A stretch of 5,830 bases of DNA from JBFHRB01 sp041591915 (GTDB lineage Bacteria; Actinomycetota; Nitriliruptoria; Nitriliruptorales; Nitriliruptoraceae). The notes under the pieces are model-generated. The model saw only the letters and a program-made list of their open reading frames with translations. It was not told where the DNA came from and ran no database searches. A program made the translations under genes and the position numbers. Each line of letters begins with the position of its first letter. The stretch's first letter is position 1. Positions 1 to 5,093 of the stretch are shown here, one piece after another. The stretch lies in NCBI GenBank assembly GCA_041591915.1, contig JBFHRB010000211.1, positions 1 to 5,830 of the forward strand, in the 5' to 3' direction.

Positions 1-450
1 GGCTCGACCCTCGCGGGCGCCGAGGAGATCCCCGAGGCGGAGGACGACTCGCGCGTCCCGGCGAGCGCCGCGACGTTCCGCGCGGTCCTGGGCCACGAGG
101 TCACGTCAGCGCTCAAGGCGACGCTGCGAGCCGGGCTCGAGGCCAACGAGCAGTCGTCGATGCTCAGCGAGCGGGTCGGTGAGGTCTTCCGCGACCTCAA
201 GGGCCCGGGCGTCGAGGGCTCCGCAGACGAGTACCTCACCCGCACCTACGGCTGGGGCATCGTCGATTCCTGGGCGACGCTCGGTGTCAGCCAGAAGGTC
301 TGGGTGCTCGGCGAGGAGCCCCGCTGTCCCGAGAACCGCTGCCGGACCAACGCGGCCGACGGCTCGCGTGGCCTGCAGGACGAGTTCCCGAGCGGCGACA
401 TCGTGCCGCCGGCACACGAGGCCTGCACCTGCACGATCGTCCCGCGCTGA
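1..450 (+). CDS. C-terminal part of a phage Mu gpF-like (minor head morphogenesis-type) protein, 5' end outside window
   Basis: The frame is open from the first base and ends at TGA 448-450, giving 149 residues with no start visible; the ATG at 160 is internal because coding continues upstream. The first ~20 residues are acidic, followed by a probably helical stretch (about 25-70). The C-terminus has C109-x4-C114, then NAADG, the FPSG motif (residues 129-132), PPAH (136-139) and a final H139-x2-C142-x-C144. This spacing of a CxxxxC pair, an NA..G segment, FPSG and HxxCxC matches the C-terminal zinc-like knuckle of Mu gpF-type minor head proteins, which help portal and head assembly in tailed phages. 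The motif match is seen directly; a phage role is inferred. No terminase, portal or capsid gene is visible here, so it could be a prophage edge, a remnant or a domesticated protein. Composition resembles the neighbouring genes. Confidence 0.6.
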   Translation, partial: GSTLAGAEEIPEAEDDSRVPASAATFRAVLGHEVTSALKATLRAGLEANEQSSMLSERVGEVFRDLKGPGVEGSADEYLTRTYGWGIVDSWATLGVSQKVWVLGEEPRCPENRCRTNAADGSRGLQDEFPSGDIVPPAHEACTCTIVPR

Positions 451-455
451 GCCCC

Positions 456-483
456 GGCGACACGCGGAACGTCCGACGTCGCC
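456..483 (+). terminator. Imperfect hairpin just after the gpF-like gene, possible terminator
   Basis: Outer arms GGCGAC (456-461) and GTCGCC (478-483) pair perfectly. Inside them CGGA (465-468) pairs with TCCG (472-475) around a three-base loop, with a small internal loop of 3 and 2 bases between the two stems. It begins five bases after the stop codon. There is no T-run after it, so it could be only a weak or Rho-assisted terminator; part of it also includes the 8-bp palindrome CGACGTCG at 474-481. Confidence 0.35.
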
Positions 484-519
484 CGTCCGTTCACGATGCG
501 CGCCGCGAACCCACGGTGA

Positions 520-560
520 ACCACCGGGCTACCTTCGCCATCGACCGGTGGTCCTCGACC
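520..560. repeat. Overlapping small repeats upstream of the UPF0182 gene
   Basis: ACCACCGG (520-527) and CCGGTGGT (545-552) are perfect 8-base inverted arms separated by 17 bases. The right arm also lies inside GACC-GGT-GGTC (543-553) and GGTC-CTC-GACC (550-560), and TCGACC occurs as a direct repeat at 541-546 and 555-560. The cluster lies 17-57 bases before the GTG start and surrounds the candidate -10 element. It could be an operator or a leader hairpin, but short repeats of this kind are common by chance in sequence this rich in G and C. Confidence 0.3.
530..535 (+). promoter_or_regulatory. Candidate -10 element (TACCTT) for the UPF0182 operon
   Basis: TACCTT fits the TANNNT form of actinobacterial -10 elements and lies 41 bases before the GTG start. 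No convincing -35 hexamer is seen 16-18 bases upstream. The same TACCTTC string occurs before the hydrolase gene at 5065-5071, which slightly supports a promoter role. Purely sequence-based. Confidence 0.3.
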
Positions 561-576
561 CCACGGAGCACCACTC

Positions 577-3453
577 GTGCGTGACTTCATCCGGCGACGC
601 CTCGGCCTCGTCGTCGTCCTGGCCGCCTTCCTGCTGCTGACGTCAGCGAACCGGATCTCGACGTTCGCGACGGACCTCTGGTGGTTCAGCAACCTCGGCT
701 ACCGCTCGGTCTTCACCGGGATCCTCGGGACCCAGATCGCCCTCGGTGCCATCTTCGGGCTCGTCCTGTTCGTCATCGTGGCGGCGAACCTGCAGATCGC
801 GCGGCGGTTGCGACCGTTCGTGATCCCGGCCACGCCGCAGCAGGCGGTGATCGAGCGCTACCGGCAGATGGCCGACCCGTACCTGCCGTGGCTGATCGTC
901 GGGGTGTCGGCGCTCTTCGCGCTGACGGCGGGCGGGGCAGTGTCCTCCCAGTGGGACCAGTTCCTGCTGTGGCAGAACAGCCAGACCTTCGGCGTCGCCG
1001 ACCCGCAGTTCGGGCGCGACGTCGGCTTCTACGTGTTCGAGCTGCCGTGGCTGAAGTTCGCGCAGCAGTGGCTGTTCACGTCCCTGCTCCTGACGCTCTT
1101 CCTCAGCGCCGGGGCCCACTACCTGCTCGGCGGCATCCGGCCCGAGGCCGAGGTCGACAAGGTCACGCCCCAGGTCAAGGCCCACCTGTCCGTGCTCCTC
1201 GCGCTGGTCCTCGCGGCGCGGGCACTCGGGTACTACCTCGACCGCTTCCTGCTCAACTTCTCGCCCCGCGGCCAGGTCACGGGCGCGAGCTTCACCGACG
1301 TCAACGCCGAGCTGCCCGCGCTCAACCTGTTGCTCGTCATCTCGGTCGTGGCCATCGCGATGGTCCTGGTCAGCGTCCGACGGCGGGGCTTCCTCCTGCC
1401 GGGCGCCGCCATCGGGCTCCTCGTGCTCTCGTCGATGCTGCTCAGCGGCGCGTACCCCGCGGTCGTCCAGCGGCTCCGCGTTGACCCGCAGGAACTCGCC
1501 CGCGAGGACGAGTTCATCGACCGCAACCTCGTCGCGACGCGCGCGGCGTACGGCCTCAGCGACGTCCAGCTGCAGCCCTTCGCGGTGACGAACGACCTCG
1601 ATCGTGCCGACGTCGACGAGGAGGAGATCACCCTCGAGAACGTCCGCCTCTGGGATCCCGAGATCCTGGAGACGACGTACGACGAGCTCCAGGCGCTGCG
1701 CCCGTACTACGAGTACCGCGACGTCGACGTCGACCGCTACGTGCTCGACGGCAAGATCCGCCAGGTGATGCTGGCGACGCGCGAGCTCGACCAGTCCGGC
1801 CTGCCCGACACCGCACAGACGTGGCAGAACCAGCGGCTCACCTTCACCCACGGCTTCGGCCTCGCGGCGTCCCAGGTCAACCGCGCCGACCAGGAGGGCC
1901 AGCCGGTCTTCCTCGCCAAGGACATCCCGCCGGAGGGCGCGGAGGGCCTCGTGCCGACCGAGCAGGCGGCGATCTACTACGGCGAGCGCAACAACCCGAC
2001 CTACTCGATCGTCAACACCAACCAGCCAGAGCTCGACTACGAGGTCAGCGAGCAGCAGGTCAACACGAGCTACGCCGGCCTCGGCGGGGTCCAGTTGCAG
2101 AGCTTCGGCCGCAAGCTCGCCTTCGCCGTGCGGTTCGGCGATCCGAACTACGTGCTGTCGAACCTCATCCGCGAGGACTCGCGCGTGCTCTTCAAGCGCG
2201 ACATCGAGGAGCGCGTCACGTCGGTCGCGCCGTACCTCACGCTCGATCGCGACCCCTACCCGGTGGTGCTCGAGAACCGCATCCTGTGGGTGCAGGACGC
2301 CTACACCCACTCCGCCTTCTACCCGTACTCGCAGCGGATCCGGTTCCGCAGCCAGGAGGTCAACTACCTCCGCAACTCCGTCAAGGCCGTCGTCGACGCC
2401 TACGACGGGACGGTCACGCTCTACGTCGTCGACGAGGGCGACGCCATCGTCCGCGCGTGGCGCCAGATCTTCCCCGCCCCGTACCGCGACCTCGCGGACG
2501 CCCCGGAGGGGCTGCGGGAGCACTTCCGCTACCCCGAGGACCTGTTCCAGGCGCAGGCGCTGATCTACTCGACGTACCACATCCCCGGCACCGAGGCCTT
2601 CTACAACAAGGCCGACGCGTGGGACATCCCGCGCGATGCCTCACGGCTGGCGAACGACCCCAACCGCGACCCGGCCAACACGCCGATGCGGCCCTACTAC
2701 CTCCTCATGCGGCTACCCGGCGAGGCGGAGGAGGAGTTCGTCCTCATCCAGCCGTACCTGGCACGCAACAAGCCGAACATGATCGCGTGGCTCGCGGGCC
2801 GCAGCGACCCGGAGCACTACGGCGAGCTGTTCGCCGTCCAGTTCCCGGGTGGGACCGAGACGATCCTCGGCCCGCAGCAGGTACAGGCGCGGATCGAGCA
2901 GGAGGACAACATCTCGGAGTACATCACCCTGCGCGACCAGGCGGGGTCGAACGTCATCCGAGGCAACCTGCTCGTCATCCCGATCGGCACCTCGATCCTG
3001 TACGTCGAGCCCCTCTTCATCCAGTCCCCACAGGCCCTGATCCCCGAGCTCGCACGTGTGGTGCTGGTGATGGGGGAGCGGGTCGTGATGGAACGCAACC
3101 TCGGCGCGGCGCTGACGGCGCTCGTCGGCGCGGCGCCGGAGGGACTGGACGAACCCGTGGACGGCTCGGGACAGGATCCCGGCGAGGACACGAGCGGCTT
3201 CAACGAGGACGAGCTGCTGCTGGCGATCCAGGAGGCCTTCACGGACGCCGAGGAGGCGCTCCGGAACGGCAACCTCGCCCGCTACCAGGCGCGCATCCGT
3301 GAGGCCGAGCGCCTCCTCGAGCAGCTCATCGAGGAGCGTGGCCTCGCGCCCGAGCCCGAGCCGACGCCCGCCCCCGAGGGCGAGGCGCCGGCCGATGGTG
3401 GTGACGGCACCGCCGACGGTTCCGGTGAGGACGGCGACACCACCCCGGCCTAG
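577..3453 (+). CDS. UPF0182 family integral membrane protein
   Basis: This 958-residue protein matches UPF0182 (Pfam PF03699), a family common in actinobacteria, including two paralogues in Mycobacterium tuberculosis, and of unknown biochemical function. Seven hydrophobic segments are visible at about residues 9-23, 48-70, 104-124, 164-185, 203-223, 248-266 and 272-292. With the basic N-terminus inside, this puts the large remainder (from about 300) outside the cell. Family signatures include GRDVGFYVFELPW (146-158), RLWDPEIL (357-364), a YYEYRDVDVDRY block and its following RQVMLATRELD, and later stretches around KDIPPEG, IYYGERNNP and WVQDAYTHSAFYPYS. Near the C-terminus a charged helical segment (876-923) is followed by a Pro/Glu/Gly/Asp-rich, probably disordered tail (924-958). 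Length is normal for the family. GTG 577 is chosen because GGAG at 565-568 lies eight bases before it and the basic N-terminus plus first membrane segment follow at once. The next gene begins 23 bases after its stop. Confidence 0.95.
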   Translation: MRDFIRRRLGLVVVLAAFLLLTSANRISTFATDLWWFSNLGYRSVFTGILGTQIALGAIFGLVLFVIVAANLQIARRLRPFVIPATPQQAVIERYRQMADPYLPWLIVGVSALFALTAGGAVSSQWDQFLLWQNSQTFGVADPQFGRDVGFYVFELPWLKFAQQWLFTSLLLTLFLSAGAHYLLGGIRPEAEVDKVTPQVKAHLSVLLALVLAARALGYYLDRFLLNFSPRGQVTGASFTDVNAELPALNLLLVISVVAIAMVLVSVRRRGFLLPGAAIGLLVLSSMLLSGAYPAVVQRLRVDPQELAREDEFIDRNLVATRAAYGLSDVQLQPFAVTNDLDRADVDEEEITLENVRLWDPEILETTYDELQALRPYYEYRDVDVDRYVLDGKIRQVMLATRELDQSGLPDTAQTWQNQRLTFTHGFGLAASQVNRADQEGQPVFLAKDIPPEGAEGLVPTEQAAIYYGERNNPTYSIVNTNQPELDYEVSEQQVNTSYAGLGGVQLQSFGRKLAFAVRFGDPNYVLSNLIREDSRVLFKRDIEERVTSVAPYLTLDRDPYPVVLENRILWVQDAYTHSAFYPYSQRIRFRSQEVNYLRNSVKAVVDAYDGTVTLYVVDEGDAIVRAWRQIFPAPYRDLADAPEGLREHFRYPEDLFQAQALIYSTYHIPGTEAFYNKADAWDIPRDASRLANDPNRDPANTPMRPYYLLMRLPGEAEEEFVLIQPYLARNKPNMIAWLAGRSDPEHYGELFAVQFPGGTETILGPQQVQARIEQEDNISEYITLRDQAGSNVIRGNLLVIPIGTSILYVEPLFIQSPQALIPELARVVLVMGERVVMERNLGAALTALVGAAPEGLDEPVDGSGQDPGEDTSGFNEDELLLAIQEAFTDAEEALRNGNLARYQARIREAERLLEQLIEERGLAPEPEPTPAPEGEAPADGGDGTADGSGEDGDTTPA

Positions 3454-3476
3454 TCGGCCCAGGAGCGCGCACGCAC

Positions 3477-4313
3477 GTGGCAACGATCCCGCAGTACTAC
3501 GGCGGTACCGGCGCGCCCCTGGTGGTGGCCGGCGATCCGCAGGACGTCGCTGCGGCGTGGGCCTCGCACCGGGCACGTCTGCGTGGCTGGCTGGCGCGGC
3601 TGCCGAACAGCCGGTGGAACGAGCCGACACGGTGCGACGACTGGGACATCGCCGACCTCGTCCGCCACCTCGCCACGGGCGCGACCTTCGCGGGCTACAC
3701 CCTGCACGCCGCCCAGAAGGGCGAGGCGACCCGGATCCTCGAGGGGTTCGACGCGCAGTCGACCCCGGGGCAGGTCATGGCGCTGCTCGCCTCTGCCGGG
3801 CCTGACGCTCTGCGCGCGGCGTTGGCGGAGGCCGACGCTCGCATCGGCGCCGAGGTGGCGGGCTACGACGTCGACGCCTGGCAACGAACGGCCGAGGCCC
3901 CGCCCGGCCACGTGCCGGCCCACCTCAGCCTCAGCCACTTCGTCTTCGACTCGTGGGTGCACGAGCGCGACGCGCTGCTGCCCGCGGGCGAGACCCCGCC
4001 GGTCGACCCGGCGGAGGTGGCGGTCGTGGCGCGCTACCTGTTCGGGCTCGTCGGGGTCATCGCCCGGGATCGGGGCGTGCGCTCGATGCGGGTGCGGCTC
4101 GTCGACGCGGGCGTGACGGTCGCGGTCACCGACGACGGGGCCGCAGTGCGGACCGAGGTCGATGCCGGCGATCGCGGCGCGGCCGGAGCGGTGGTGGTCG
4201 AGGGACCGGCCGGCGCGGTCATCGACCGTGCGACCGGGCGGGCGGCCGAGGGTGTCGAAGGTGACCCCGCTGCTCTCGGTGTACTGGACCACTTCGCCAC
4301 ACACCTCGCGTGA
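3477..4313 (+). CDS. Maleylpyruvate isomerase family (MDMPI/DinB-fold) mycothiol-dependent-type protein
   Basis: A 278-residue protein with the features of the mycothiol-dependent maleylpyruvate isomerase N-terminal domain, a DinB-like metal-binding helical bundle. Helix 1 begins near residue 22. The segment RWNEPTRCDDWDIADLVRHL (46-65) carries the likely first metal ligand, H64. SHFVFDSWVHERD (153-165) supplies D158 and H162, in the place of the Glu and His ligands of characterised members. Residues ~185-278 look like the alpha/beta C-terminal domain of the family, ending in the usual GR....GDP.AL..L pattern. Characterised members use mycothiol in isomerisation or thiol transfer; most of the very large family have unknown substrates, so the reaction here is not predictable. 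No signal peptide or membrane segment is seen, so it is probably cytoplasmic. GTG 3477 is supported by AGGAG at 3461-3465, 11 bases upstream. The 23-base gap after UPF0182, with no terminator, suggests co-transcription. Confidence 0.85.
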   Translation: MATIPQYYGGTGAPLVVAGDPQDVAAAWASHRARLRGWLARLPNSRWNEPTRCDDWDIADLVRHLATGATFAGYTLHAAQKGEATRILEGFDAQSTPGQVMALLASAGPDALRAALAEADARIGAEVAGYDVDAWQRTAEAPPGHVPAHLSLSHFVFDSWVHERDALLPAGETPPVDPAEVAVVARYLFGLVGVIARDRGVRSMRVRLVDAGVTVAVTDDGAAVRTEVDAGDRGAAGAVVVEGPAGAVIDRATGRAAEGVEGDPAALGVLDHFATHLA

Positions 4314-4318
4314 AATGG

Positions 4319-4347
4319 TCGAGCCCGGCCGCGAGGGCCGGGCTCGA
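4319..4347. terminator. Strong hairpin between convergent genes, probable bidirectional terminator
   Basis: A perfect 12-bp stem, TCGAGCCCGGCC (4319-4330) pairing with GGCCGGGCTCGA (4336-4347), surrounds a five-base loop. It starts six bases after the stop of the MDMPI-type gene and lies 24 bases beyond the stop of the convergent fasciclin gene. There is no real T-run on either side, which is usual for GC-rich actinobacterial terminators. Confidence 0.8.
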
Positions 4348-4371
4348 GGGGTTGCCGCGTGGGCGGTCAGC

Positions 4372-4905
4372 TCAGCCGAAGATGCTCGGCGGCAGGATCA
4401 CCTCGTCGATGACGTGGGCGATGCCGTTGCTGGCGCTGAAGTCGACGGCGATGATGTTGGCGCCGGCGATGGTCGCACCGTCGACCGGGGCGAAGTCACC
4501 GTTGAGCATCGTGAAGCCGTCGGACGTAACGACGTCCATCGAGTGGTGGCGGCCCGTGGTCACGTGGTAGGCGAGGGTCGAGGGAAGGACCTCGCACAGG
4601 GCCTCCTCGTCGAGCGTGCCCAGCAGCTGGAAGATCGGCTCGAACGCGGCGTTGGTCGGGGCGAAGACGGTGTACTGGCCCTTCTTGCCCGACAGCGTCG
4701 CAGCGAACGAGGACCCGCAGACGTCGTCAGACAGCTGCACCGCGGCGATCAGGCTGGACAGACCCGCGCCGTCCGCGAGGGCGACGAGGTTCTGGTCGCC
4801 CGGCTTCGCGGCCTCGGCCCAGCTGGGCTTGGCGGCGTTGGCGGCGGGCACGGCGAGCGCGAGCGCGGCGACAGCCGCGACGGCGGTGGTGATGAAGCGG
4901 CGCAT
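4372..4905 (-). CDS. Secreted single-domain fasciclin (FAS1) protein
   Basis: This 177-residue protein begins with a classic signal peptide: MRR, a hydrophobic core to about residue 20, and an ANA cleavage site (22-24). One FAS1 domain fills the rest. The H1 motif is TVFAPTNAAF (79-88), the YHV motif is at 113-115, and the H2 region DFSASNGIAHVIDEVILP (155-172) is near the end. FAS1 domains act in adhesion outside the cell; the family includes the mycobacterial MPT70 and MPT83 antigens. Two cysteines (63 and 104), both after the cleavage site, could form a disulfide. No lipobox, second domain or sorting signal is visible, so a freely secreted product is likely. The start at 4905 is preferred over the in-frame ATG at 5013 because minus-strand GGGAGA (4911-4916) lies five bases upstream and the signal peptide begins exactly there. 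The gene is monocistronic within the window and convergent with the MDMPI-type gene. Confidence 0.92.
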   Translation of the reverse strand: MRRFITTAVAAVAALALAVPAANAAKPSWAEAAKPGDQNLVALADGAGLSSLIAAVQLSDDVCGSSFAATLSGKKGQYTVFAPTNAAFEPIFQLLGTLDEEALCEVLPSTLAYHVTTGRHHSMDVVTSDGFTMLNGDFAPVDGATIAGANIIAVDFSASNGIAHVIDEVILPPSIFG

Positions 4906-4967
4906 GGTTCTCTCCCGGTGTCGTTGTGCATGCGGCTGAGGGGACTTCGGCACACGCGCGACGCCCG

Positions 4968-4998
4968 GATCATCAATCTGTACAGAAACTACACAGCG
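4968..4998. promoter_or_regulatory. A/T-rich patch in the divergent promoter region, probable fasciclin gene promoter area
   Basis: Over half of these 31 bases are A or T, in clear contrast with the surrounding sequence. The patch lies 63-93 bases upstream of the fasciclin start, a sensible promoter distance. On the minus strand it offers weak -10 candidates, TAGTTT (4986-4991) and GATGAT (4969-4974), but no convincing -35 partner for either. I therefore call the region and not precise elements. The rest of the 4906-5093 gap shows only a small hairpin, GCACC-CGT-GGTGC at 5010-5022, and the hydrolase signals listed separately. Confidence 0.4.
4977..4986. repeat. Perfect 10-bp palindrome TCTGTACAGA, candidate operator
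   Basis: The ten bases equal their own reverse complement and sit in the middle of the A/T-rich patch between the divergent fasciclin and hydrolase genes. That position and symmetry suit a dimeric regulator. No second copy is seen in the window. Confidence 0.35.
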
Positions 4999-5064
4999 TG
5001 GCAGCGCGGGCACCCGTGGTGCGATGCCCGGGCCTCGGCAGGTGATGGACTGCGGCGTGCGACG

Positions 5065-5070
5065 TACCTT
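5065..5070 (+). promoter_or_regulatory. Candidate -10 element (TACCTT) for the hydrolase gene
   Basis: TACCTT fits the actinobacterial TANNNT form and lies 23 bases before the TTG start. The hexamer 17 bases further upstream (GTGATG, 5042-5047) shares only the TGA core with a -35 consensus. Transcription from here would give a leader of roughly 15-18 bases, just enough to hold the ribosome binding site. Confidence 0.3.
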
Positions 5071-5082
5071 CCGGACCGGAAG
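5068..5082. repeat. 15-bp dyad touching the hydrolase ribosome binding site, candidate operator
   Basis: CTTCCGG (5068-5074) and CCGGAAG (5076-5082) are perfect inverted arms around one central A. A one-base centre rules out a full RNA hairpin, so a protein-binding site on duplex DNA is the more natural reading. It overlaps the candidate -10 element and ends at the base before AGGAG, where bound repressor would block transcription start. Confidence 0.45.
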
Positions 5083-5087
5083 AGGAG
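5083..5087 (+). promoter_or_regulatory. Ribosome binding site AGGAG that fixes the TTG start of the hydrolase
   Basis: AGGAG is followed by a six-base spacer and TTG at 5094-5096. No ATG or GTG in the same frame is as well placed; the next GTG codon in frame lies after the predicted membrane anchor. Confidence 0.7.
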
Positions 5088-5093
5088 TCGCCG

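Noticed and set aside
489..521. GTTCAC and GTGAAC inverted repeat
   Set aside because: Arms are only six bases with a 21-base spacer and no extension, which is easily expected by chance.
179..640. A 153-codon plus-strand open frame overlapping the gpF-like gene and the UPF0182 start
   Set aside because: It is Arg/Ser/Pro/Ala-rich low-complexity sequence out of frame with the gpF-like motif, and it overlaps the UPF0182 gene.
643..2580. A 645-codon open frame on the minus strand opposite the UPF0182 gene
   Set aside because: It is rich in Arg, Glu, Val, Asp and Leu, with no domain or signal, as expected for the antisense shadow of a GC-rich gene. The plus strand encodes a well-recognised UPF0182 protein over the same bases.
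2713..3630. A 305-codon minus-strand open frame across the UPF0182-MDMPI junction
   Set aside because: It crosses two recognised plus-strand genes and their ribosome binding site, has low-complexity composition and no recognisable motif.
4906..5013. A 36-residue N-terminal extension of the fasciclin protein from the upstream ATG
   Set aside because: It would bury the signal peptide inside the protein and would run through the A/T-rich promoter patch, while the start at 4905 has a well-spaced GGGAGA site.
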